A stretch of DNA of 19,967 nt. It comes from an uncultured Bacillota bacterium (GTDB lineage: Bacteria; Bacillota_I; Bacilli_A; RFN20; CAG-631). Where the stretch lies: the NCBI GenBank assembly GCA_905197115.1, contig CAJJXN010000022.1:1-19967 (forward strand), read 5' to 3'. Made by a program: the position numbers and the translations under genes. The stretch's first letter is position 1; each line of letters starts with the position of its first letter. Below are positions 12,444 through 19,967 of this stretch, in pieces. Under the pieces are notes generated by a model. The model did not search any database, was not told where the DNA came from, and worked only from the letters and a program-made list of their open reading frames with translations.

Positions 12444-14543
12444 TTAGTTATTATAATTATAATTGTTAATAATCGTTGTTCCATCACTTGTTGTAACAGA
12501 TAATACACAAAATGAATAAAAAGATTTATTATTCCAGTTACAAGCAACGATTTCAACTGTAACTACTTGGCCATTAAATGGTTTCATAAAACCATATTGG
12601 TTATCCGCACTTGAACAATATAAATTTAATTTTACATTAGATGAATCTGAAGATGGATCAAGCAATTTAATATTACTTGAATAACCACCCGTAATAAATT
12701 CAATTTTTACATCTAATGAGAAAACTTGAGTTGTGTAGTCATTTACTACATCTAGTTCATAAAGTTCTTGGACAGATTTACTTGAATCAAAAGTAGCTTT
12801 TGAATAGTCATGTTCTCCATATAAATTCGAAACTAAAGTGGAATCTAATAAAACCGATTGACCCATCACTGTAATGTTTCCTTCTGTATCCACAACTTGT
12901 TTAAAATGAGCACGAGTACCTTTCATAATGACCATATTACCAATGCTAATTTTAGACATTGTTTCCTTATCTGTACGAATCGCAATCACACCTGTTTCAT
13001 CAATTAAATAAAATCCTGTTTGATTAATTAATGAGCCAGAGGCAATTCCTTTTACAGTAACTTCTTCATTATCCAAAGCATCAATTGCTGCTTTAACATT
13101 GACATAACTTCCTTCGACTGGTTTTTCTACTTTAATACTAAGTGATGTTTGATATTGATAAGTTAAATAAGATGTTGAAATGGTAATTGTTGCTTCACCT
13201 TCATTTTTCGTATGCATTACCATTTCGTTATTTTCATTTTCAAAAGAAATAACATTGGTATTATTAGAAACATAATTAATAGTAGCATTTTCAAAACCTA
13301 ATAATGTAGATGAAACAGTTGTAATTAATTTTAAACTTGGGTCAGCACTATAGCTTGACTCAAATTGATCTACTGCATAATAATCAGCAACAAATTTTGG
13401 TGTATCCTTTAAATCAAATTGATAATTTTCATCTTTTACAGACAAAGGAATAAAACGGAATAAACAACCAGCGTTCGTTGATTTTGCATTAATAGGAGAT
13501 AAATATACGGTACAAATTTTACCATCAAATTCATCTAAGTAAGCAAAATCACTACCATTACATGCTGTATAAACATAAGAACCCGTTTTTTCATCTAAAT
13601 CATCCATATAGTAATTCACAAAACCCGTTCCTAAAGATTTACGAACGCGTGCATTTACTTTATAAACATTTGTGGTAATGTTACTTGTCACTGGTGTATC
13701 CATAATTTCTTTGACAGTCGCTTCTTTTATCCATGAAGTATCAAATGGCGTGTTACCATTGTCATTACTTAAAATTTGCGCAAATGTCACTTGACAACAA
13801 CCTTTATATCCATATTTTTTTGCATCTTCAATTTCTTTATCTAAAATGTAATATGTTTTTTCTGCTACAAGTGTAACTTTATTACCTTCTTTTACTTGAC
13901 CAGCAGCCTCGCCATACACATAAATAGATCCAGTATTATCGATTAAATAAAATCCATTTGGAATCATTCCATTTGCATAAGTAATTTTCGCAACCACTCC
14001 GCTTAATTGTACTTTTGCACCCGCTTCATCTTCTCTTGCTTGGGCAATTGTTTTTTCAACATATTCACCAGGAGTAACAACTGGAGCATTGTGTCTAAAT
14101 TCTTGAATCCAGCCCGCACGAATTTGTGGTTTTTCCTTAAAGAAATTTAAAGCTCCATATAAAACAACATCATCACCAGCAACTGGTTTTTCTTCTAATT
14201 CTGAATAGCGTTTTACGCCATCTTTCGAATAAGTACCATAAATAAATAATTCATCTTTTCCATCAGTAATGGTCATTTCTCCATAAATAGAGTTGGAAAT
14301 GGTTTTTACTTTACCTGTAACATAAAATTTTTCTTCAGTAGCCGTTTCTCCAGCTGCTGTAGCGATAGAAATTGCATCAGCTAAGCTAATACAATTGTAT
14401 TTTGATGGATCAAAACCCACTGTTTGACTAACGCTCGTAGAAGGCTTTTCATCTTTTTTGCCACAACTTGTCATTAAGCTTAAAGAACATAAACTAACAA
14501 CAAATAGACTTAAGCAACTAAATAAGTTTTTTCTTTTTTTCAT
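12444..14543 (-). CDS. Large surface lipoprotein with about five OB-fold modules and an Ig-like domain
   Basis: A 699-aa protein with a lipoprotein signal (SLSLMTSC, lipidated Cys27). The body consists of repeated beta-rich modules of OB type: about residues 53-147 (FYVTGKVKTISN, GDDVVLYGAL), 162-260 (VQLSGVVAKITY, NGFYLIDNTGSIYVYG), 274-368, 479-572 (VTVKGIASGSL, TGFYLIDETGVIAIRT) and 588-685. Residues about 380-472 look like a bacterial Ig-like domain. No catalytic motif is visible, so a binding role is likelier than an enzyme. OB modules of this kind accompany extracellular nucleases and nucleotidases, including the lipoprotein at 2513, so binding of extracellular nucleic acid is a fair guess but unproven. 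A GGAGG site and a good promoter precede it. Confidence 0.8.
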   Translation of the reverse strand: MKKRKNLFSCLSLFVVSLCSLSLMTSCGKKDEKPSTSVSQTVGFDPSKYNCISLADAISIATAAGETATEEKFYVTGKVKTISNSIYGEMTITDGKDELFIYGTYSKDGVKRYSELEEKPVAGDDVVLYGALNFFKEKPQIRAGWIQEFRHNAPVVTPGEYVEKTIAQAREDEAGAKVQLSGVVAKITYANGMIPNGFYLIDNTGSIYVYGEAAGQVKEGNKVTLVAEKTYYILDKEIEDAKKYGYKGCCQVTFAQILSNDNGNTPFDTSWIKEATVKEIMDTPVTSNITTNVYKVNARVRKSLGTGFVNYYMDDLDEKTGSYVYTACNGSDFAYLDEFDGKICTVYLSPINAKSTNAGCLFRFIPLSVKDENYQFDLKDTPKFVADYYAVDQFESSYSADPSLKLITTVSSTLLGFENATINYVSNNTNVISFENENNEMVMHTKNEGEATITISTSYLTYQYQTSLSIKVEKPVEGSYVNVKAAIDALDNEEVTVKGIASGSLINQTGFYLIDETGVIAIRTDKETMSKISIGNMVIMKGTRAHFKQVVDTEGNITVMGQSVLLDSTLVSNLYGEHDYSKATFDSSKSVQELYELDVVNDYTTQVFSLDVKIEFITGGYSSNIKLLDPSSDSSNVKLNLYCSSADNQYGFMKPFNGQVVTVEIVACNWNNKSFYSFCVLSVTTSDGTTIINNYNYNN

Positions 14544-14552
14544 ATTGTAATT

Positions 14553-14593
14553 CCTCCATTAAGCATTATAAAAAAGAAAAACTTTTTTAGCAA
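14553..14593 (-). promoter_or_regulatory. Predicted promoter and RBS of the multi-OB lipoprotein gene
   Basis: On the minus strand TTGCTA (14593-14588), a 17-bp spacer and TATAAT (14570-14565), then GGAGG (14557-14553) 9 bp before the ATG at 14543. Confidence 0.75.
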
Positions 14594-14650
14594 CGATTAT
14601 TTTTAAAAAGGAAAATTTTGTGAAATTTTGGTAATTTATTTTTTTCTTTA

Positions 14651-14692
14651 TTGATAATTTAAAAAACTACTACTAAAATAAGAAGAAAAGGA
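14651..14692 (+). promoter_or_regulatory. Predicted promoter and RBS of the 833-aa membrane protein gene
   Basis: TTGATA (14651-14656), a 17-bp spacer and TAAAAT (14674-14679), then AAGGA (14688-14692). The spacing of AAGGA suits the ATG at 14702 better than the one at 14693. It is divergent from the promoter at 14565-14593. Confidence 0.7.
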
Positions 14693-14701
14693 ATGATTAA
14701 A

Positions 14702-17203
14702 ATGAAAAAGATACTATTAACTTTTTTTTGTTTTCTTTTTTTACTAACCATGCAAATAACTACTCCTATAAATGCGGCTGAAAAAAATTATTTTAGCAAT
14801 GGAATGGATATTTCAGATATTATTTTTGAAGAAAACAATCCTTTATTACTTCAATCAAAAGAATTGATTTTTAATATTTCTGATTTACCTATGAATAATG
14901 ATAACTATACGAGTCATCTAATTGAAAACTATTCTTTTTATAATCCAACTAGTCAAGTAATAAAAACATCTTTTTTATTATCTTTGCCTTATAATTCTTA
15001 TAATCAAAATGAAAATATCGATCAATTTTTAATTCAAATAAATCAAGAAAATGTCGACAAAACCTTGCATCACACCTTAAATCGTTATTTTTATGATATC
15101 ATTCATCAAAAAGAATATATTAATGAGAATATCATTCAAAATGAATTTTTCAATCTAAATACAAAAATATATAAATACACGTATAAAATTACTAAGGTTT
15201 TTAAAAAAGGCATGGTAATGTTTGAGATAAATCATGATTTTTTTAAAGATAACAATTTAATTTTGACAAATTACGATTTCCATGATAAGAATTCAAAAAT
15301 TGAGAAGATAGGGTATAATACTCAATTTAATAAAGAAATTGAAATTTATTTTATCGGTCAAGATATTGATTCTCTTCAATTTAAATTTTACGATAGCAAG
15401 GATAAAAAGACGAGTGGTTCAATTGATTTCATTGCAAAAAATGAATTTTCTTTACAAGATATGATTAATCAATTCTACGATCAAAATTCTCAAATATCAC
15501 TATTAGATTGGACGAATGGAATAATCCAAAAATTAATCGATTATCAAAATATTCATATTGTATATATGTATAATAATTCCAATTTTTTTGATCTTAGTGA
15601 AGAATTTTCTCGTTGGTATAAAGTAAGTTTAAACGTTCAACCTTTTGCTACTTGCATGATTCAAACAATTGCCCCTATTTATCCCGGTGTAAATAAAAAT
15701 TATGTACCCTATTTATATCAATATCACTATCACCAAATAAATTACAATTATCAAACTTCTCCTTTCGTAACGATTCAAATTCATACTTCCATGTATATTC
15801 AAAATGATTCTTCTTTAAAAAAAACAGAAGATGGCTATTTCATTACTTTAGATAATCTAGATAATTTTACTTTTACCTTAGCATCGGCTAAAGAAGCCAA
15901 AATGATAAAAGACGATTTGACCTTTTGGATTATTTTAATGATTATCATTGTATCTGCTTTTATTGCTCTTATTTTGTTTCCAATTATAAAATTATTAATT
16001 GATATTTTAAAATGCAATAAAATTTCTCACCCTTATTTGCTTTGTTTGGAAAATCAAGAAGAACGAGATGAAATATTAAAAGATTATAATCGTATTCTTA
16101 AAAAGAAAAAAATGACTTATCTATGTATTTTGTTTATATATATTTCTTTTTGTTTGTTCTTGTTGACAGAGTTTCTATATTTAGAAAATTATATTCTCTC
16201 TCTTATCGTATTATTTGCTTATTTTATTTTGATAATGTTTAATCATTACAATTTTGTTTTTATTTTATGGAATGCGATTAGTATCTTATTTGGTTTTATC
16301 TCTTTATTTACCTTGCCTCACTTGGTCTATATTATGATATTAATGAGTCTTATTTCCATCTTATATTTACGATATGTTATCATGCGAAAACAAAATCAAC
16401 TTTTGAATGAAATTATTTGCAAAGCAAAAGATCAAAAAGAAAACGACTCGCTAGACTCTTCGCCTACATTAAAATATCTACCTAAAGGATTTTTAACGTT
16501 AAAAAGTTTTATTTGTTTTGTTTTAGTCGTTTCTCTTTGTTTTAGTTTGGGAATCATTTTATGGGTTGTTAGTGAATCATTCCTTCTTTTTATACTCGGA
16601 TGTCTTTTTACAATCATAATTGCATTTATTAGCGCTCTTGTTATTCAACTCATGAATACAAGTGATTATAGAAGATTTAATAAAGATCTTAATTTAAATC
16701 AATACAAAGAAAGTCTTACAACAAAATTAAGCAATCCAAAAGTTGATCCTGAATATAAAAATTTTCTTTTATGTCACTATTGTAACGCACTTCTCTTTTT
16801 TAATTTTGATGAATTCTTAAAATTAAAAGAATCTTTATTTCGTCCAATTACTCCCTCTTATCAATTTGTTTATGATGGTTTACAATTGCATTGCTTATTA
16901 AGTTATGAAGATTTTATCGAACAATTTAATTATTTAATCACAATTTATCATCGTTTCGTACCTCAATTAGAAAATTTTAAAAAATATTGGATGCCTTATT
17001 ACCTCAATGTCCAAATTGATGACATCGACAAAAAATACCCATATAACACAAAATATGAATCAAAAAATGTTTGTAATTTATTTATTCAAATTTTTTATTA
17101 TCGTCATCAAAACAATTCTCATAAAGAAAACGAATTAATTGCTTTGTTTTATCAAAAATATTCATCTTGTACAACTTTTATTCATTTAATTGAAAACAGA
17201 TAA
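14702..17203 (+). CDS. Exported multi-pass membrane protein of unknown function (833 aa)
   Basis: It begins with a signal peptide (MKKILLTFFCFLFLL to about PINAA). About 370 extracellular residues follow, beta-rich and dense in Tyr and Asn, with an early NPTSQVIKTSFLLSLPY stretch like the mixed-charge ectodomains of unnamed Firmicutes proteins. A transmembrane helix lies near 405-435 (FWIILMIIIVSAFIALILFP), a cluster of about five at 470-565, and two or three at 596-652. The C-terminal 180 residues are soluble and helical, perhaps TPR-like. No enzyme motif is visible. The layout (ectodomain, membrane bundle, cytoplasmic helical tail) fits a sensor or a surface-complex component; this is inference. 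The ATG at 14702 was chosen by RBS spacing. Its stop abuts the stop of the convergent oxidoreductase gene. Confidence 0.75.
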   Translation: MKKILLTFFCFLFLLTMQITTPINAAEKNYFSNGMDISDIIFEENNPLLLQSKELIFNISDLPMNNDNYTSHLIENYSFYNPTSQVIKTSFLLSLPYNSYNQNENIDQFLIQINQENVDKTLHHTLNRYFYDIIHQKEYINENIIQNEFFNLNTKIYKYTYKITKVFKKGMVMFEINHDFFKDNNLILTNYDFHDKNSKIEKIGYNTQFNKEIEIYFIGQDIDSLQFKFYDSKDKKTSGSIDFIAKNEFSLQDMINQFYDQNSQISLLDWTNGIIQKLIDYQNIHIVYMYNNSNFFDLSEEFSRWYKVSLNVQPFATCMIQTIAPIYPGVNKNYVPYLYQYHYHQINYNYQTSPFVTIQIHTSMYIQNDSSLKKTEDGYFITLDNLDNFTFTLASAKEAKMIKDDLTFWIILMIIIVSAFIALILFPIIKLLIDILKCNKISHPYLLCLENQEERDEILKDYNRILKKKKMTYLCILFIYISFCLFLLTEFLYLENYILSLIVLFAYFILIMFNHYNFVFILWNAISILFGFISLFTLPHLVYIMILMSLISILYLRYVIMRKQNQLLNEIICKAKDQKENDSLDSSPTLKYLPKGFLTLKSFICFVLVVSLCFSLGIILWVVSESFLLFILGCLFTIIIAFISALVIQLMNTSDYRRFNKDLNLNQYKESLTTKLSNPKVDPEYKNFLLCHYCNALLFFNFDEFLKLKESLFRPITPSYQFVYDGLQLHCLLSYEDFIEQFNYLITIYHRFVPQLENFKKYWMPYYLNVQIDDIDKKYPYNTKYESKNVCNLFIQIFYYRHQNNSHKENELIALFYQKYSSCTTFIHLIENR

Positions 17204-18526
17204 TTATTTAAAGTCTTTTTTAGCTGGCCCATTGATTATTTTTCCATTTTCATCAAATCGACTTCCATGACATGGACAATCCCAGGTTTCACTTAAAGGA
17301 TTCTTCTTTAAATTACAATGTAAATGACTACATTTATAAGAATGATGATGAATTTTTGAAGAGATGAAAGTGGAAATATTTTTAAAGGAATATGCGACAT
17401 ATTTTAACATTGAAATGTTCCGTTTAGGAGAAAATACTTTTTCATAGACGGACTTTTTTTGGACAATAAGGTCTTTTAAAATCAAGGAAGCTAAAATGGA
17501 ATTAGAAATTCCCCATTTATTAAATCCCGTTGCGAAATAAGTATCTTTTTTTATAGCTCCAATATAGGGGATTTTGTCGAGTGTTTGATAATCTTGATTA
17601 TAATTTATTTGAATATCTTCTATATGAAAAGAATCTTTTACTTTCGCAATTAAGTTTTCACTTTTTTGATAAGATTTTAAAGCAGAAGTATCTTGACTAA
17701 AACCAGCAAACATCATTTCGTTTTCTTTTAAAGGACGAAAAGAAAATACAGGATCATTTTCATCTATAGCAGCTTCTTTTAAAGACTCTTTTATTTTTCC
17801 TGTTCCAATAAAAGACATTACAGGTTTTAGTTTTAAAAAATAAAAGTTAAAGTTTTTATAAGGAGGGTAAGCACTTGCAAAAATAACTTGTTTATAATGG
17901 ATTATAAAATTTGCTCCTGTGGCTACTTTCTTTTTTATATCTGTTTTTAATACTTTTGAATTTTCATATAAAGATACATTTTTACATTGATCTAAATAAT
18001 TTAAAATTCCATCTAAATATTTAACAATGTGAAATATACCTTGATTTGCAATTGTAAGGGCATCGTAGTCTTTTATTTTTTGTTTTTCATAAGGGATATT
18101 TAAAGTTTTATAAGCTTTTTCTTCTAAAATAAAAGAAGTGTTTTTTTCTTTAGATAGCAAAGAATGATTACAATTTTTAAATTCACATTCAATCTTTTCT
18201 TTTAAAATAATATCTTTTAAATGTTTTAAAGCTTGATTATTTCCTTGATAATACAATTTAGCGATTTCTTGACTTTTTGTTTTTAATAATTCTTGATAAA
18301 TATAACCATGTTGAAAAGTAATTTTACCTGTAGTATAGCCAGAAGTTGCATGATAAAATTCATTTTGATCGACTAAGATAATCTGATTATTTAAATGACT
18401 TAACTCATAAGCGATGGAAAGTCCACAAATTCCACCTCCAATAATTAAAATATCGGTCGTTACTTCTTGATTTAAAGAAGGATATTTTTTCTTTTTTGAA
18501 TCTTTAAGCCAATAAAAATCATTCAT
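17204..18526 (-). CDS. FAD-dependent oxidoreductase with a C-terminal Rieske [2Fe-2S] domain
   Basis: A 440-aa cytoplasmic protein of the DAO (glycine/D-amino-acid oxidase-like) family. The FAD-binding Rossmann motif is IIGGGICGLSIAYEL (28-42), followed by an acidic strand end (ILVDQNEF) and ATSGYTTGKITFQHG, typical of the YhfW-like group. The C-terminus carries a Rieske cluster motif: C399-x-H401 in KCSHLHC and C417-x2-H420 in CPCHGSRF, 15 residues apart, followed by GKIINGPAKKDF. All four cluster ligands are present. The substrate is not known for this family; electron transfer between FAD and the Fe-S cluster is implied. AGGGTGA lies upstream of the ATG at 18526. The gene stands between divergent asnA and the convergent membrane-protein gene, with no obvious terminator of its own. 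Confidence 0.9.
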   Translation of the reverse strand: MNDFYWLKDSKKKKYPSLNQEVTTDILIIGGGICGLSIAYELSHLNNQIILVDQNEFYHATSGYTTGKITFQHGYIYQELLKTKSQEIAKLYYQGNNQALKHLKDIILKEKIECEFKNCNHSLLSKEKNTSFILEEKAYKTLNIPYEKQKIKDYDALTIANQGIFHIVKYLDGILNYLDQCKNVSLYENSKVLKTDIKKKVATGANFIIHYKQVIFASAYPPYKNFNFYFLKLKPVMSFIGTGKIKESLKEAAIDENDPVFSFRPLKENEMMFAGFSQDTSALKSYQKSENLIAKVKDSFHIEDIQINYNQDYQTLDKIPYIGAIKKDTYFATGFNKWGISNSILASLILKDLIVQKKSVYEKVFSPKRNISMLKYVAYSFKNISTFISSKIHHHSYKCSHLHCNLKKNPLSETWDCPCHGSRFDENGKIINGPAKKDFK

Positions 18527-18574
18527 CGAATCACCCTTTTTAGTTTGCCATCAATTGTTTAAAATTATTCTTTC

Positions 18575-18629
18575 TTTACTTTAAATTAATGAAAAGATAT
18601 AATACTAAAGTATTCTTTATAAAAGAGGT
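18575..18629 (+). promoter_or_regulatory. Predicted asnA promoter with a small palindrome at the start point
   Basis: TTTACT (18575-18580), a 17-bp spacer and a perfect TATAAT (18598-18603). AATACT-aa-AGTATT (18601-18614) overlaps the -10 and the likely start point, a possible operator. An AGAGGTG site (about 18623-18629) precedes the ATG at 18636. The leader is too short for a T-box. Confidence 0.65.
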
Positions 18630-18635
18630 GCTAAT

Positions 18636-19634
18636 ATGAATCAATCTATTTATCATTCAAAACTCAATTTAATTGAAACTGAAAAAGCAATTAAGTTAAT
18701 AAAAGATACCTTTGAAATTCAATTGGCTAAAAATTTAAACTTAATTCGGGTTTCTGCTCCTTTATTTGTAAAAGAAAATAGTGGCTTTAATGATGATTTA
18801 AATGGTGTTGAAAGACCCGTTTCCTTTGATATCTCACATATTCAAGAACCTGCAAGTATTGTCCATTCTCTCGCAAAATGGAAACGCTATGCTTTAAAAA
18901 GATATCGCTTTGAACCTCATTATGGTTTATACACAGATATGAATGCTATTCGTCGCGATGAAGAAATGGATGCTCTTCATTCAATCTATGTCGATCAATG
19001 GGATTGGGAAAAAATGATTAATGAAGAAGATCGCACTTTAGATTATTTAAAAGAAACAGTCCAAGTTATTTATCAAGCTTTATTAAAAACTCAAGATGTT
19101 CTATTACAAAATTATCCTTCTTTAAAAAGTTATTTACCCGATACGATTTATTTTATTACAACTACAGAACTTGAAAAGATGTATCCACAACTAAATAGTA
19201 AAGAAAGAGAAAAAGAAATCTGTAAACAACATCATGCTGTATTTTTAATGCAAATTGGAGATGATTTGCCAATTAATCATCAACCACATGATTTAAGAGC
19301 TCCAGACTATGATGATTGGTCTTTAAATGGAGATATCTTAATTTATTATCCACCTTTAGAGTGCGCTTTTGAAATTTCTTCGATGGGTATTCGCGTAAAT
19401 GAAAACAAATTAAATGAACAATTAAAAAAAGCAAAACAAGAACATCGTAAGACGCTTCTTTATCATCAAATGTTATTAAATCACGAATTACCTTTAACCA
19501 TTGGTGGTGGAATTGGACAATCAAGAATTTGCATGCTTTTATTAAATAAGATTCATATTGGTGAAGTTCAAGCTTCTTTATGGTCTGATAAAATTCTAAA
19601 AGATTGCGAAGAAAAAGGGATTATATTACTTTAA
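18636..19634 (+). CDS. asnA: Aspartate--ammonia ligase (asparagine synthetase A)
   Basis: A 332-aa cytoplasmic enzyme that makes asparagine from aspartate, ammonia and ATP; the length is normal for AsnA. It has the class II aminoacyl-tRNA-synthetase-like fold with clear family stretches: VSAPLFVKENSGFNDDLNGVERPVSF split over residues about 39-64, AKWKRYAL (79-86), GLYTDMNAIRRDEEMD with the motif-2 arginines, IYVDQWDWE, NGDILIYYPPLECAFEISSMGIRV, and the motif-3 segment LTIGGGIGQSRICMLLL. The gene has its own promoter. Its stop codon lies inside a terminator hairpin and overlaps the stop of the convergent gene by 4 bp. Confidence 0.98.
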   Translation: MNQSIYHSKLNLIETEKAIKLIKDTFEIQLAKNLNLIRVSAPLFVKENSGFNDDLNGVERPVSFDISHIQEPASIVHSLAKWKRYALKRYRFEPHYGLYTDMNAIRRDEEMDALHSIYVDQWDWEKMINEEDRTLDYLKETVQVIYQALLKTQDVLLQNYPSLKSYLPDTIYFITTTELEKMYPQLNSKEREKEICKQHHAVFLMQIGDDLPINHQPHDLRAPDYDDWSLNGDILIYYPPLECAFEISSMGIRVNENKLNEQLKKAKQEHRKTLLYHQMLLNHELPLTIGGGIGQSRICMLLLNKIHIGEVQASLWSDKILKDCEEKGIILL

Positions 19635-19645
19635 TCCCTTTTTTT
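19612..19645 (+). terminator. Bidirectional intrinsic terminator containing both stop codons
   Basis: A 12-bp perfect stem, AAAAAGGGATTA (19612-19623) with TAATCCCTTTTT (19632-19643), an 8-nt loop, a T-run on the plus side and a shorter T-run on the minus side. The asnA TAA (19632-19634) and the stop of the minus-strand gene (19633-19631) both lie in or at the 3' arm. Confidence 0.9.
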
Positions 19646-19967
19646 ATCTTCTAAAACTTCGTTTAATAAATCTGGATAAACTTGAATAAATTTTTTCGAA
19701 GAATAACGTTTATTTTTATAAACTAATTTATTAACTTTCATAAATCCATTTTCCACTTTAATAATTAAATTGCCTCCAAAAAAGCTTTGAATTCCTCCAT
19801 TTGGCAAATATTGCATCGTAACAGGACCATCATAAGGACCATATTTTGTAAAATAAATAGGTAAGTCTTGATAATATGCCTTTAAAATTGTTTGATTATA
19901 TTCGATTGGCATTGAAAAATCAATGTCTACAATTTTTCTTTCTATTTTTCTTTGGTGAATTTTATAA
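19631..19967 (-). CDS. 3' part of an unidentified gene running off the right edge
   Basis: The minus-strand frame is open from the window edge to TAA at 19631, so the gene starts outside. The methionine at 19912 is internal: the frame continues upstream of it (KIHQRKIERKIVDIDFS) and no ribosome binding site is present there. The visible 112 residues are a mixed alpha/beta C-terminal region with GPYDGPVTMQYLPNGGIQ, FFGGNLIIKVENGFMKVN and a basic end (EDKKRD). No membrane segment is seen. I do not recognise the family. The last four codons come from the shared terminator palindrome. Confidence 0.7.
   Translation of the reverse strand, partial: YKIHQRKIERKIVDIDFSMPIEYNQTILKAYYQDLPIYFTKYGPYDGPVTMQYLPNGGIQSFFGGNLIIKVENGFMKVNKLVYKNKRYSSKKFIQVYPDLLNEVLEDKKRD

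Noticed and set aside
18604..18635. T-box riboswitch before asnA
   Set aside because: The leader is about 30 nt, far too short for a T-box.
1..19967. CRISPR arrays, insertion sequences or alternative genetic code
   Set aside because: No regularly spaced repeats and no transposase frames were seen; TGG encodes Trp and TGA terminates the gene at 1644, so the standard bacterial code holds.

Overview
The window is low-GC DNA from a bacterium of the Bacillota/Mycoplasmatota type. The supporting signs are AT-rich coding, AGGAGG-type ribosome binding sites, intrinsic terminators with U-tracts, two lipobox lipoproteins and a set of familiar Firmicutes genes (glyA, DUF4250, uraA, asnA). Tryptophan is encoded by TGG and TGA is used as a stop, so the code is not the Mycoplasma one. 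An uncultured gut Bacilli/Erysipelotrichia or RF39-like lineage is my guess; the sequence does not prove it.

Layout. 1-149 is the 3' end of a gene whose base composition is clearly more GC-rich than the rest. 244-1467 is glyA, followed by a convergent pair on the minus strand (DUF4250 protein and a 7-TM membrane protein). 2513-5630 holds a surface 5'-nucleotidase lipoprotein with N-terminal OB-like domains and a SAM-methyltransferase/spermidine-synthase-like protein. 5736-5830 is a tRNA with a CCU (Arg) anticodon and an unexpected long variable arm. From there to about 10.5 kb lies an accessory-looking stretch: YcxB-like protein, leucine-rich-repeat protein, stand-alone HD phosphohydrolase, an unknown 100-aa protein, an HTH protein with a membrane domain, and a membrane-protein gene broken by a 14-bp insertion. 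10701-12101 (minus) is the uracil permease gene uraA. Its leader encodes a 35-aa peptide that ends inside an intrinsic terminator, the layout of a translation-coupled attenuator. 12444-14543 (minus) is a large multi-OB-fold lipoprotein, divergent from an 833-aa exported membrane protein (14702-17203). The right end holds a DAO/Rieske oxidoreductase, asnA, and the 3' part of an unidentified minus-strand gene.

How the genes may work together. The 5'-nucleotidase lipoprotein, the multi-OB lipoprotein and UraA together suggest scavenging of extracellular nucleic acids, nucleotides and uracil (inference). GlyA and AsnA are housekeeping one-carbon and asparagine enzymes.

The two best candidates for something new are the uraA leader and the tRNA with the extra hairpin. 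A third pattern is that all four convergent gene junctions in the window are nearly seamless (+1, +2, 0 and -4 bp), and two of them place an intrinsic terminator inside the coding end of the opposing gene.
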